Source of the DNA: Dorea formicigenerans
GTDB taxonomy: Bacteria > Bacillota > Clostridia > Lachnospirales > Lachnospiraceae
NCBI RefSeq assembly: GCF_025150245.1
Contig: NZ_CP102279.1
Coordinates: forward strand, 248,001-312,000
Reading direction: 5' to 3'
DNA: 64,000 nt
Made by a program: the position numbers and the translations under genes. Position 1 is the first letter of the stretch, and each line of letters opens with the position of its first letter. This document shows, piece after piece, positions 26,425 through 35,394 of the stretch. The notes below the pieces were generated by a model that did no database searches, was not told the origin of the DNA, and worked only from the letters and a program-made list of their open reading frames with translations.

Positions 26425-27765
26425 ATGCAACAGACAAACAGATCAAGACATCGACATATAACATCATTTCAAGTGATTAGTTTAGGGTTTTTATCCGTGA
26501 TTCTCTTAGGCAGTCTGCTTTTGATGCTGCCGATTGCTACAAAAAGCGGTCAGTGTACCTCCTTTTTGGATGCTTTGTTTACCGCAACTTCTGCGGTTTG
26601 TGTGACGGGACTGGTTGTTAATGATACGGCAACTTACTGGTCTTTATTTGGCCAAGGAGTTATTTTACTGCTGATTCAAATCGGAGGTATGGGAATTATT
26701 ACGATTGCTATTGCGATTGCTGTTGTTTCCGGACGCAAAATTGGGTTGATGCAGCGAAGTACCATGCAAGAGGCAATTTCGGCCCCAACGGTGGGTGGTA
26801 TTGTGCGGAGAACGCAATTTATTATTCGGACTACTATTCTTATCGAAATCATTGGTGCGGTTCTTTTAGCCCCTGTTTTTTGCAGGGACTTTGGGTTTTG
26901 GAAAGGAATATGGTATTCGCTGTTCCATTCTATTTCTGCTTTTTGCAATGCAGGATTTGATCTAATCGGTATAAGAACCCCTTTTTCCTCGTTGACCTCT
27001 TATTCTGTACAGCCGCTTGTAAATCTTGTAATTATGATGCTGATTATTGCAGGAGGTATTGGATTCCTTACCTGGGAGGATATAAAGAATCATAAATGGC
27101 ATTTAAAAAAATACCGGATGCAAAGCAAGGTGATTTTTATGGTAACAGGAATATTGATATTCTTACCGGCTCTTTACTTTTTTTATTTTGAGTTTTCAAA
27201 TGTACCTCTTACAGAAAGAGTATGGGTTTCTTTGTTTCAATCCGTTACGCCGAGAACAGCAGGATTCAATACGGCAGATTTGACTTTACTCAGTGAAGTT
27301 GGGCAAATGCTTATCATTATGCTGATGCTCATCGGTGGCTCGCCTGGTTCCACTGCAGGTGGTATGAAAACGACAACTCTTGCAGTTCTCGTTTCATCGG
27401 CATTATCTGTATTTAGAAAAAAGGAACACACCCATTTTTTCGGCAGACAAATTCCGGATGGCACTATCAGAAATGCAGCTACGATTTTTTTGATGTATAT
27501 CGTTTTATTCCTTGTCGGAGGAATGGTAATTTGCAGAACAGAAGATATTCCACTTATGACCGCTTTGTTTGAGACGGCGTCGGCAATCGGGACGGTAGGG
27601 TTATCGTTGGGAATAACTCCTGACCTGGGGCTTGTTTCCCATATAATCTTGATTTGCCTGATGTTTTTTGGCAGAGTGGGAGGATTGACCTTGATTTTTG
27701 CTACCATTTCTGAAAAAAAGCCTAACGGTTCAAAATATCCTCAGGAAAAAATTACAGTAGGTTAA
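26425..27765 (+). CDS. ktrB: K+ uptake channel subunit KtrB/TrkH family
   Basis: The 446-residue membrane protein of the Trk/Ktr/HKT superfamily has four repeated M1-P-M2 units. Selectivity-filter segments with the key Gly are visible: SAVCVTGLVV (about 51), SAFCNAGFDLIG (about 172), RTAGFNTADL (about 277) and ASAIGTVGLSLG (about 390). The length and the companion KtrA 13 bases downstream identify a Ktr system, probably Na+-coupled. It opens a five-gene run with KtrA, a LysR-like membrane protein, KdpD and KdpE, suggesting that KdpDE senses or controls this transporter. Confidence 0.92.
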   Translation: MQQTNRSRHRHITSFQVISLGFLSVILLGSLLLMLPIATKSGQCTSFLDALFTATSAVCVTGLVVNDTATYWSLFGQGVILLLIQIGGMGIITIAIAIAVVSGRKIGLMQRSTMQEAISAPTVGGIVRRTQFIIRTTILIEIIGAVLLAPVFCRDFGFWKGIWYSLFHSISAFCNAGFDLIGIRTPFSSLTSYSVQPLVNLVIMMLIIAGGIGFLTWEDIKNHKWHLKKYRMQSKVIFMVTGILIFLPALYFFYFEFSNVPLTERVWVSLFQSVTPRTAGFNTADLTLLSEVGQMLIIMLMLIGGSPGSTAGGMKTTTLAVLVSSALSVFRKKEHTHFFGRQIPDGTIRNAATIFLMYIVLFLVGGMVICRTEDIPLMTALFETASAIGTVGLSLGITPDLGLVSHIILICLMFFGRVGGLTLIFATISEKKPNGSKYPQEKITVG

Positions 27766-27778
27766 GGAGAATAAAAAA

Positions 27779-28426
27779 ATGAAATCAATATTACTTATCG
27801 GTCTGGGAAGATTCGGACGGCACATTGCTATAAAATTAGATGAATTGCATCATCATGTGATGGCGGTAGATAAAGAAGATACTCGAGTTGATGCTGTACT
27901 TCCCTTTGTAACTAACGCTCAGATTGGGGATGCGACGAATGAGGATTTTTTAAGTTCGCTTGGTGTTGGAAATTTTGATGTTTGTATTGTGGCTATCGGA
28001 GATAACTTTCAGAGTTCATTGGAAGTAACGTGCCTTTTGAAGGAACTCGGTGCAAGAATGGTGGTGTCTCGTGCCGCTCGTGATGTTCATGCAAAATTTC
28101 TTTTACGAAACGGCGCAGATGAAATTGTTTATCCCGAAAGGCAGCTTGCCGATTGGGTTGCAATCCGTTATAGTGCTGATCATATTTTCGATTACATAGA
28201 ACTAGATGAAGAACATGCAATCTTTGAAATATCTATACCGGGAGAATGGATAGGAAAAACAATCGGTCAGTTGGATATACGAAAAAAATATAACATCAAT
28301 ATTATGGCGCTGAAAACAAATGATATTATGAATTTGAAAATAAGTTCCGATACGCAGTTGTTAAAGGGCAGTACCATGCTTGTTCTTGGGGAGACGAAAC
28401 ATATTCAAAAATGTTTTCATATTTAA
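27779..28426 (+). CDS. ktrA: K+ uptake regulatory subunit KtrA/TrkA family
   Basis: The 215-residue cytosolic RCK protein has an RCK_N Rossmann domain with GLGRFGRHIA (about 7-16) and the acidic residue ending beta-2 (VDKED), then an RCK_C domain (about 135-215) ending in a TrkA_C-type GSTMLVLGE. RCK_N binds ATP/ADP or NAD and RCK_C binds cyclic-di-AMP in characterised homologues. It forms the gating ring of KtrB, encoded immediately upstream. Confidence 0.93.
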   Translation: MKSILLIGLGRFGRHIAIKLDELHHHVMAVDKEDTRVDAVLPFVTNAQIGDATNEDFLSSLGVGNFDVCIVAIGDNFQSSLEVTCLLKELGARMVVSRAARDVHAKFLLRNGADEIVYPERQLADWVAIRYSADHIFDYIELDEEHAIFEISIPGEWIGKTIGQLDIRKKYNINIMALKTNDIMNLKISSDTQLLKGSTMLVLGETKHIQKCFHI

Positions 28427-28447
28427 TTTTTGAAAGAAGTTGGTGAT

Positions 28448-28990
28448 ATGAAAGATTTTGTTTTACTTATAGTGGTATTGGTAGCATTTATTTATGGTTA
28501 TTTTCTTATGGAAAAGATGGATAAATTTCTCAAGGAAAATCAATCTCAAAAACTTATTTCAGATTCTAAGCTCAGGATTGGATTTGAAACACCTGCAATC
28601 ATAGATTCTATTGCAGATCTATTAGAACAATTTTCAAGCGAATACCCAAACTATGAGCTGAACCTGTTCTACGGTTCTGTAAGTGAAATAATAAATGGGC
28701 TGGAAAATAATAAACTTGATTTTGGCTTTATCATAGAAAATTCCAACGATATTTTGAAAGATGAGTATTGTTCCTTATCCTTTCAAATAAAGCAAAGTGT
28801 CATTACTCCAGGCTCTGTAGACATTGCGGTACATCCCATCAACACGATTGAGAAACCAGCGAGAGTGATATGGCAAAATGACATTAATTGTATGAAGGGT
28901 CTATTTGTCGAAAAATTGCGTGATTTTTCGGAGCGTTTTCTGCTTTCGGCTACACGCCCGAATAGAAAAAAAGAAGAAAAGGTGGTATAA
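28448..28990 (+). CDS. Membrane-anchored LysR-type effector-binding domain protein without HTH
   Basis: The 180-residue protein begins with a transmembrane helix (FVLLIVVLVAFIYGYFLM, about 4-21). It continues with a domain resembling the LysR substrate-binding fold: SKLRIGFETPAIIDSIADLLEQF, then YPNYELNLFYGSVSEIINGLENNKLDFGFI. Only the first lobe and part of the second are present, and there is no helix-turn-helix. Start ATG 28448 is preferred to TTG 28430, which lies almost against the ktrA stop. It sits between ktrA and kdpD. It may be a small-molecule sensor that modulates KtrAB or KdpD; this is inference. Confidence 0.7.
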   Translation: MKDFVLLIVVLVAFIYGYFLMEKMDKFLKENQSQKLISDSKLRIGFETPAIIDSIADLLEQFSSEYPNYELNLFYGSVSEIINGLENNKLDFGFIIENSNDILKDEYCSLSFQIKQSVITPGSVDIAVHPINTIEKPARVIWQNDINCMKGLFVEKLRDFSERFLLSATRPNRKKEEKVV

Positions 28991-29080
28991 TCTTTATGCG
29001 ATTTTAATGTCAGTGCTAAAATGCTTTTCTGAAATTTACGTATTATTCTATATAATGTTTTTGTACAAGGAGAAGACCGT

Positions 29081-31780
29081 ATGAGTGAAAGCAGACACAA
29101 TCCGGATCAGTTATTAAAGAAAATCCAAGCTGATGAAGAAAAACGTAATAAAGGACATTTGAAAATCTTTTTTGGATATGCAGCTGGTGTGGGTAAAACC
29201 TACGCCATGTTAGAAGCAGCTCATATGGAAAAACAGAAGGGAATTGACGTGGTAGCCGGTTATGTAGAACCCCACGCACGTCCCAAAACAGCAGCTCTTT
29301 TGAATGGCTTAGAAGTTCTTCCTACAAGAGAAGTTTTTTATAATGGTATGATACTGGACGAATTCGACATTGGCATGGCGTTGAAAAGAAAACCACAGCT
29401 TATCCTTGTAGATGAACTTGCGCATACGAATGCCGAAGGATGCCGTCATGCAAAACGGTATCAGGACATTAAGGAACTTTTGAATGCAGGGATTGATGTC
29501 TATACGACTGTCAATGTTCAGCATATTGAAAGCCTTTGTGATACAGTTGCATCCATTACGGAAATTGTTGTACGGGAACGCATCCCGGATTCTATTTTTG
29601 ATCATGCAGATCAGGTTGAATTAATAGATATTGAGCCACAGGATTTAATCAACCGTTTGAATACAGGAAATATATACAGACAGACACAGGAAAAACAGGC
29701 AGTAGAAAATTTTTTTACAATAGAAAATTTGACAGCTCTCCGGGAGATTTCACTGCGGCGATGTGCGGACCGGGTGAATATCCTCACAGAAAATACCCGC
29801 ATAAAAAATCATGGAGATTATCACACAGGCGAACATATTCTTGTATGTCTATCTTCTTCTCCATCCAATGCGAAAATTATCCGTACCGCCGCAAAAATGG
29901 CTTCTGCTTTTAAAGGGGAGTTTACGGCTCTATTTGTAGAAACCCCAGATTTTTCGTTGATGAGCGAGGAAAATGTAAAACGCCTGCGTTCAAATATTTG
30001 TCTTGCTGAGCAGCTTGGGGCAAAAATAGAAACAGTTTACGGAGAAGATGTTCCGTTTCAGATTGCGGAATTTACTCGTTTGTCCGGTGTGTCAAAGATT
30101 GTGATCGGACGTAATTCGGCTACAAAACGGCATTTGCTCAGCAAACCGACCCTGACAGAAAAATTGATTGATTATGCCCCTAACCTGGATGTGCATATTA
30201 TTCCGGATACGGTTTCTAATGCGGCAGTGTATCAGTTAAGAGGGGGCAGGAAAAAGAATCATATCGTATTCTCTGTCACTGATACATTAAAATCTACTGC
30301 GATTCTGATTTTATCCAGTTTAGTCGGAATGATTTTCCAGAAATTTGGATTTGACGAAGCAAATATCATTACTGTTTTTGTTTTAGGTGTTCTTGTCACC
30401 GCTGTCATCACGAAACATCAGATATACAGCCTAATTTCCTCGATTGTAAGTGTTTTGGTCTTTAATTTCCTGTTTACGGAACCTCAATTTACCTTGCAGG
30501 CGTATGATCATGGTTATCCTGTTACCTTTATTATCATGTTGTTGGCGGCATTTTTAACCGGTTCTCTTGCTATACGGATTAAAAACCAAGCAAAACAGGC
30601 GGCACAATCTGCTTACCGTACCAAAGTGTTATTTGATACAAACCAGCTATTGCAACAGGCAAAAGATAAAAATGAAATTGTATCTGCAACTTCAAATCAG
30701 CTCATTAAACTCTTGAGAAAAGATATCGTTTTTTATTTAGCTGATGGAGAAGTGTTGGATACGCCGCATATTTTTTCTGTAACTGAAGAAAATTTGGAAT
30801 CGTGTATTTCCGAAAATGAAAAGGCCGTTGCCGGCTGGGTATTGAAAAACAATAAACGTGCCGGAGCTACAACAGGAACGCTTTCCAATGCAAAATGCCT
30901 GTACCTTGCTGTTCGCAGCAGCAGTATGGTATATGGAGTTATTGGAATCGTGATGGGGGAAATACCTCTTGATCCATTTGAAAACAGTATTCTACTATCC
31001 ATTCTCGGAGAATGTGCCCTGGCTTTGGAAAATGAGAAAAATGCCCGTGAGAAACAGGAGGCGGCCATTCTTGCAAAAAATGAACAGTTGCGAGCGAACC
31101 TGCTGCGTGCTATTTCACATGATTTGAGGACACCGCTGACATCCATTTCCGGCAATGCCAGCAATCTTTTGTCCAACGGCGATTCTTTTGATAATGATAC
31201 AAAAAAGCAGCTGTACATGGATATTTATGATGATTCCATGTGGCTGATTAACCTTGTAGAAAACTTGCTGGCTGTAACCCGGATTGAAGAAGGACGGTTG
31301 AATCTCCGTATAATGGAAGATTTGATGGATGACGTGATCACAGAAGCGTTACATCATATTAACCGAAAGAGTGAAGAACATCATATTTCCGTTGAAAGCA
31401 AAGAAGAATTTCTTCTTGCAAAAATGGATGCAAAGCTTATTGTTCAGGTAATCATCAATATTGTTGATAATGCTATCAAATATACACCTAAAAACTCTCA
31501 TATTGTTATTCGGACAGAAAAGCGGGGAAAACAAGCAATCGTATCTATATCGGATGACGGAAACGGAATTGCTGACGAAATAAAGCCACGGATATTCGAC
31601 ATGTTCTATAGCGGTGCAAATCAAATTGCAGACAGCCGCCGAAGTTTAGGACTCGGATTATCTTTGTGCAAGTCCATTATTAACGCCCACGGCGGAGAAC
31701 TTACTGTTTCAGATAATCTGCCGCACGGAACAGTATTTACATTTACATTACCGGCAGGGGAGGTCAAAGTATATGAATAA
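29081..31780 (+). CDS. kdpD: Osmosensitive K+ sensor histidine kinase KdpD
   Basis: The 899-residue sensor has the full KdpD plan. The N-terminal KdpD domain has Walker A GYAAGVGKTYAML (about 31-43) and VDELAHTN (about 107). A Usp-like domain (about 250-370), four closely spaced transmembrane helices (DUF4118, about 400-500), a GAF-like domain (about 525-650), HisKA with H680 in SHDLRTPLTS, and HATPase motifs (DNAIKYTPKN, DDGNGIAD, LGLGLSLCKS) follow. AAGGAGAAG precedes ATG 29081. It overlaps kdpE by 8 bases. The kdpFABC pump genes it normally controls are absent from the window; ktrBA is the neighbouring K+ system. Confidence 0.96.
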   Translation: MSESRHNPDQLLKKIQADEEKRNKGHLKIFFGYAAGVGKTYAMLEAAHMEKQKGIDVVAGYVEPHARPKTAALLNGLEVLPTREVFYNGMILDEFDIGMALKRKPQLILVDELAHTNAEGCRHAKRYQDIKELLNAGIDVYTTVNVQHIESLCDTVASITEIVVRERIPDSIFDHADQVELIDIEPQDLINRLNTGNIYRQTQEKQAVENFFTIENLTALREISLRRCADRVNILTENTRIKNHGDYHTGEHILVCLSSSPSNAKIIRTAAKMASAFKGEFTALFVETPDFSLMSEENVKRLRSNICLAEQLGAKIETVYGEDVPFQIAEFTRLSGVSKIVIGRNSATKRHLLSKPTLTEKLIDYAPNLDVHIIPDTVSNAAVYQLRGGRKKNHIVFSVTDTLKSTAILILSSLVGMIFQKFGFDEANIITVFVLGVLVTAVITKHQIYSLISSIVSVLVFNFLFTEPQFTLQAYDHGYPVTFIIMLLAAFLTGSLAIRIKNQAKQAAQSAYRTKVLFDTNQLLQQAKDKNEIVSATSNQLIKLLRKDIVFYLADGEVLDTPHIFSVTEENLESCISENEKAVAGWVLKNNKRAGATTGTLSNAKCLYLAVRSSSMVYGVIGIVMGEIPLDPFENSILLSILGECALALENEKNAREKQEAAILAKNEQLRANLLRAISHDLRTPLTSISGNASNLLSNGDSFDNDTKKQLYMDIYDDSMWLINLVENLLAVTRIEEGRLNLRIMEDLMDDVITEALHHINRKSEEHHISVESKEEFLLAKMDAKLIVQVIINIVDNAIKYTPKNSHIVIRTEKRGKQAIVSISDDGNGIADEIKPRIFDMFYSGANQIADSRRSLGLGLSLCKSIINAHGGELTVSDNLPHGTVFTFTLPAGEVKVYE

Positions 31781-32474
31781 GTCACTAATATTAGTTGTAG
31801 AAGATGACACATCTGTCAGAAATTTAATTACAACAACCTTAAAAACGCACGAATACCGATATCTGACGGCACCCGATGGTCAATCGGCAATTTTAGAAAC
31901 ATCTTCACACAATCCTGACATTGTTTTACTTGATTTAGGACTTCCTGATATAGACGGTGTTGAGATTATTAAAAAAATCCGTACTTGGTCAAATATGCCA
32001 ATTATCGTAATCAGTGCTCGCAGTGAAGATACCGATAAAATTGATGCGTTGGATGCTGGCGCAGATGATTATTTAACAAAGCCATTTTCTGTTGAGGAAC
32101 TGCTTGCCAGACTACGAGTCACGCAAAGAAGGTTATCGATGATGCAAAAAGTATCCCCTGCCGAAGCGGTTGTTTTTGTAAACGGAAAACTTCGTGTAGA
32201 TTATGCTGCAGGTTGTGCTTATTTGAATGAAGAAGAGTTGCATTTAACACCTATTGAATATAAGTTGCTTTGCCTGTTGACAAGAAATATAGGGAAAGTT
32301 CTGACCCATACTTTCCTTACGCAAAGCATTTGGGGAAGTAGTTGGGATAATGATATTGCTTCCCTTCGTGTGTTTATGGCAACACTTCGTAAAAAAATCG
32401 AGAAAGAACCAAACTCTCCACAATATATCCAAACACACATTGGCGTGGGGTATCGGATGCTGAAAGTTGATTGA
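31773..32474 (+). CDS. kdpE: KdpE-type response regulator
   Basis: The 233-residue OmpR-family regulator has acidic residues E10-D11-D12, phosphoacceptor D54 and KPFS, followed by a winged-helix domain (LTPIEYKLLCLLTRNIGKVLTHTFLTQSIWG) with the KdpE-like AxLRVFMATLRKKIE recognition helix. It overlaps the end of kdpD by 8 bases, indicating translational coupling. It probably regulates the ktrB promoter upstream, or a kdp operon elsewhere. Confidence 0.94.
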   Translation: MNKSLILVVEDDTSVRNLITTTLKTHEYRYLTAPDGQSAILETSSHNPDIVLLDLGLPDIDGVEIIKKIRTWSNMPIIVISARSEDTDKIDALDAGADDYLTKPFSVEELLARLRVTQRRLSMMQKVSPAEAVVFVNGKLRVDYAAGCAYLNEEELHLTPIEYKLLCLLTRNIGKVLTHTFLTQSIWGSSWDNDIASLRVFMATLRKKIEKEPNSPQYIQTHIGVGYRMLKVD

Positions 32475-32758
32475 ACTTCACAACACCATACTATACCGTT
32501 TCAGAATCCTCATACATAACTTCGGATAAAAGATATGAGAGGGATTATCGGACAGGCCTATATCGTGTTACAAAGTGTTGTAAAGCCTGCAATTTCGTGA
32601 TTTTTAAAATTGACCGTTTTATAGAATACTATAAAAAATAATTCAAACCAAGTCTTTTATTTTTTAAAAGCGTGATATATATTAAGTGTATACAAAAACA
32701 TGCGCATTCTTTTAAAGTCGTCTATAAATCTTAAATTCTTCAAGAAAGGAGGAAAATC
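32475..32758. other. AT-rich intergenic region after kdpE
   Basis: No gene. A weak stem CCTC-ATA...TAT-GAGAGG (about 32508-32545) and an imperfect stem between CAGGCC (about 32557) and GCCTGC (about 32585) may terminate kdpE transcripts. The end holds a strong ribosome binding site (AAAGGAGG, 32746-32753) for the small downstream gene. Confidence 0.4.
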
Positions 32759-32908
32759 ATGAAAAAAGAGTATTGGGCGTTATTAGTTTTTGTGTTAATA
32801 ATAGTATTGCAGTGGATTGGATTAGGATTTCATGGTCAAATAAGGTTTATTTTTTTGATAATTATATTAGTTCTAATTGTTTTATTTGCAATATTATTGC
32901 GAAAATAG
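32759..32908 (+). CDS. Small hydrophobic protein, 49 residues
   Basis: ATG 32759, six bases after a perfect AAAGGAGG, opens a 49-residue frame: MKKEYWALLVFVLIIVLQWI, a short GLGFHGQIR loop, then FIFLIIILVLIVLFAILLRK. This predicts two short transmembrane helices or a hairpin with basic ends. No family was recognised. It lies between the potassium module and the two-component/ABC cassette and may belong to either. The strong RBS and the clean hydrophobic pattern argue that it is real. Confidence 0.6.
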   Translation: MKKEYWALLVFVLIIVLQWIGLGFHGQIRFIFLIIILVLIVLFAILLRK

Positions 32909-33327
32909 CAAAAGTGATTTGTAAATAGTGAGGTAAAGGAACAAGGTGAAACCGATACACTTAGAGCAGTCCTTTACGGAACGGACACAGCCAGTCAATG
33001 CACAGTCTGATCCGGGTGTGGTTTTTAAATCCTTTTCAGCGTCCCAGCAGTCAATCCTATCTCCTTATTGTTCAATCAATTATTTGCGACAAAAATTAGA
33101 AGCATTTCAATCAGTTCACCATGTCACTTTTATTTTGTGTTATACTGTTTTCCAGTGTTTTCAGAGAATTTAATAACAAAATATAACAGTTATTAAATTT
33201 CTTAAAACAGGTGAAATCTCAATCGTGATTGACAGAGGTAATGAAATGTTTGAAGAATTAGGAATTATGTAATGAACTAGGTCTTGACGAAGAGGAGAAA
33301 TAGTTAACAAAGAGAGGTGCATGTGCT
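32909..33327. other. Intergenic region with 11-bp inverted repeat
   Basis: No confident gene. AATTTAATAAC (33167-33177) and GTTATTAAATT (33189-33199) form a perfect 11-bp stem with an 11-base loop. A 75-codon frame (32946-33173) after GGAACAAGGTG has no recognisable domain and was not called. The 36-bp direct repeat copy at 33266-33301 lies at the end, followed by the RBS of the response regulator. Confidence 0.45.
33266..33301 (+). repeat. 36-bp direct repeat, left copy
   Basis: Begins TATGTAATGAACTAGGTC and matches 38518-38553 at 35 of 36 positions. In one frame it reads CNELGL(D/N)EEEK. The two copies bracket the two-component/ABC cassette. Confidence 0.9.
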
Positions 33328-34017
33328 ATGCCAGGTATACTCGTGGTTGAAGATGATGAAAATTTAAATCGTGGAATTACATTTTCACTGAAAAAATCCG
33401 GATATGAGGTTTTTTCAGCAGAATCAGTGAAAAAAGCGAAAAGAATTGCAAGTGATAATAATGTGGATGTTACCATTTGTGATGTGAATCTTCCGGATGG
33501 GAATGGACTGGAATTTGTAAGGTGGATGAGATGCAATTATAATACATACATTATTTGTCTTACAGCACTAGATCAGGAGATGGATCAGGTTATGGGATAT
33601 GAAGCCGGGGCAGATGATTATATTACAAAGCCGTTTAGTCTTTCGGTACTTCTTTTGAAAATAGAAGCACATTTCCGCCGCAGACAGGAGAAAACAGAAG
33701 CCGGCAAGATGATTTCGGGAGATATCGTATTTATCGCAGGAGAAATGAAAGTCCTGATAAAGAGTCGTGAAATCAGTCTGACAAAAACGGAGTTGAAAAT
33801 GCTGACTTTTTTTCTTCAGAATCCGAAACAGATTCTTTCAAAAAGACAAATATTGGAAAATGTGTTTGATCTGGAAGGGGATTTTGTGGATGAAAATACA
33901 ATCGCTGTCAATATCAGAAGACTCCGTGAGAAAATCGAAGACAATCCGGCTGCACCGGTCTATATAAAGAATATCAGAGGTCTTGGGTATATATGGAATC
34001 AGGAGGTAAGGCAGTGA
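33328..34017 (+). CDS. OmpR-family response regulator of the ABC cassette
   Basis: The 229-residue regulator has an acidic pocket E8-D9-D10, phosphoacceptor D52, KPFS and a C-terminal winged helix (SLTKTELKMLTFFLQNPKQILSKRQILENVF). The last bases overlap the kinase start (GTGA at 34014-34017). With the following kinase and FtsX-type ABC transporter it resembles the peptide- or antibiotic-sensing BceRS/VncRS-type modules of Firmicutes. The ligand is unknown. Confidence 0.93.
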   Translation: MPGILVVEDDENLNRGITFSLKKSGYEVFSAESVKKAKRIASDNNVDVTICDVNLPDGNGLEFVRWMRCNYNTYIICLTALDQEMDQVMGYEAGADDYITKPFSLSVLLLKIEAHFRRRQEKTEAGKMISGDIVFIAGEMKVLIKSREISLTKTELKMLTFFLQNPKQILSKRQILENVFDLEGDFVDENTIAVNIRRLREKIEDNPAAPVYIKNIRGLGYIWNQEVRQ

Positions 34018-35258
34018 CAAAGAGATATCGCAAGAAGATTACAGTAGTACTCTCCTTGGTATTACCTGTCATATTATTGTTTGCAATATTAAATTGCTTT
34101 ACCACATATGTGTTTTATGAAGATTATAAATATAAAATGAATCTTATGACAGAGATTGCTGCAAAGGAAGAATTTTCCGGGCTGGATGCTGTTTCGGAAT
34201 TGCTTAAGGATAAGGATATTGAAACCAACGAACAGGGAAAGCAATTATTGGAGCAATATGGATACTGGGGAAATAAAGGGAATGCATTTTATTCGCAATT
34301 CCGGCATCAGGTTATGGTGACCGGTGCTGTAAGCACTGTGACATGCGTGCTTCTTTTGACTTTTTTACTTTATTGGAAGAAAAAAGAAGATGCGTGTCAT
34401 CAGAAAATTTTAGACCAGTTGGAAGAAATTCTGATCAGATTCCGTGAAAATAAATTTGATGCTTTACTGAAAACGGAAAATTCAGCAGAACTGAAAAAAT
34501 TGAATGACCAGCTTGAAGCAATCGGACATCATATTCAGTTGCTAAAGGAAGAAGCACGGGAAGAAAAAGAGAGCACGAAAGAAATGGTTTCTGATATCTC
34601 TCACCAGTTAAAGACACCGGTTGCAGCTTTGGATACATGTTTTAGTGTGCTGATGCAGAATGACTTAAGTGCCACAGAACAGGAGGAGTTTCGTATCCGT
34701 TGTCGGAGTGCTCTGGATGGACTGGAGACATTATTGCAGTCGCTTCTTGAAATATCCAAGATGGAAACTGGACTGATTCAGATTAATAAGAAAAAACTTC
34801 CGCTTATGGATACTGTCATATCTGCTGTGAACTGTACTTATCCAAAAGCGGATGAGAAAGAAATTGAATTCGTTTTTGACTATGCAAAAGAGCTGGAAAC
34901 ATGCATGGTTATGCAGGATAAAAGATGGCTTGGTGAAGCTGTGATCAACGTTCTGGATAATGCAATCAAGTATAGCCCGGATGGTTCAAAAATATTTATC
35001 CGGTTACAAAAAAGAAACGATCTAGTAAGAATGGAAATTGAGGATCAGGGAATTGGTATTCCGCAGAATGAGTATCACAAAATTTTTCAACGATTTTACA
35101 GAGGAAGTTCCAGGAAGGTCATGGAAAAGAGTGGTACAGGAATCGGACTTTTTCTATCGAGAGAAATTATCGAAAAACACGGAGGTACAATCATGGTAAC
35201 CTCCGGCAAAAAGAAAAAAGGAAGCACGTTTGTGATTCAATTACCATATGTTGGTTAA
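34014..35258 (+). CDS. Sensor histidine kinase of the ABC cassette
   Basis: The 414-residue kinase has TM1 (about 9-28), an extracellular segment of about 70 residues, TM2 (about 100-118), HisKA with H197 in DISHQLKTPVAALD, N-box NVLDNAIKYSPD, G1 DQGIGIP and G2 GTGIGLFLSREI. Start GTG 34014 is preferred to the in-frame ATG 33993, because AGGAGG (34001-34006) sits 7 bases before it and the GTGA overlap couples it to the regulator. The sensor loop is longer than in classical BceS, so direct ligand sensing is possible. Confidence 0.92.
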   Translation: MTKRYRKKITVVLSLVLPVILLFAILNCFTTYVFYEDYKYKMNLMTEIAAKEEFSGLDAVSELLKDKDIETNEQGKQLLEQYGYWGNKGNAFYSQFRHQVMVTGAVSTVTCVLLLTFLLYWKKKEDACHQKILDQLEEILIRFRENKFDALLKTENSAELKKLNDQLEAIGHHIQLLKEEAREEKESTKEMVSDISHQLKTPVAALDTCFSVLMQNDLSATEQEEFRIRCRSALDGLETLLQSLLEISKMETGLIQINKKKLPLMDTVISAVNCTYPKADEKEIEFVFDYAKELETCMVMQDKRWLGEAVINVLDNAIKYSPDGSKIFIRLQKRNDLVRMEIEDQGIGIPQNEYHKIFQRFYRGSSRKVMEKSGTGIGLFLSREIIEKHGGTIMVTSGKKKKGSTFVIQLPYVG

Positions 35259-35267
35259 ATTTTAAGT

Positions 35268-35310
35268 GGGCAGAAATCTTACAATTCTGTAAGACTTCTG
35301 CTCGTTTTTT
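35268..35310 (+). terminator. Terminator between the kinase and ABC genes
   Basis: GCAGAA-TCTTAC pairs with GTAAGA-TTCTGC, followed by TCGTTTTTT. The ABC genes therefore have their own promoter. Confidence 0.85.
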
Positions 35311-35342
35311 GAAAGTGAAATGAAAGATTATCCTGATACAAT
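35311..35342 (+). promoter_or_regulatory. Probable response-regulator-dependent promoter of the ABC genes
   Basis: TACAAT (35337-35342) is a good -10 box, but the -35 position lacks TTGACA. Instead there are short repeats GAAAGTGAAATGAAAG (35311-35326). This pattern is typical of promoters activated by OmpR-family regulators; the adjacent regulator is the likely activator. Confidence 0.5.
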
Positions 35343-35394
35343 TTGGATGTAGGTTGAAAAGGTACACTTTACAGAATTAAAAAGGAGGCAACAC

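Noticed and set aside
32946-33173. A 75-codon frame after GGAACAAGGTG
   Set aside because: A possible GTG start exists, but composition is irregular and no homology could be recognised; left as intergenic.
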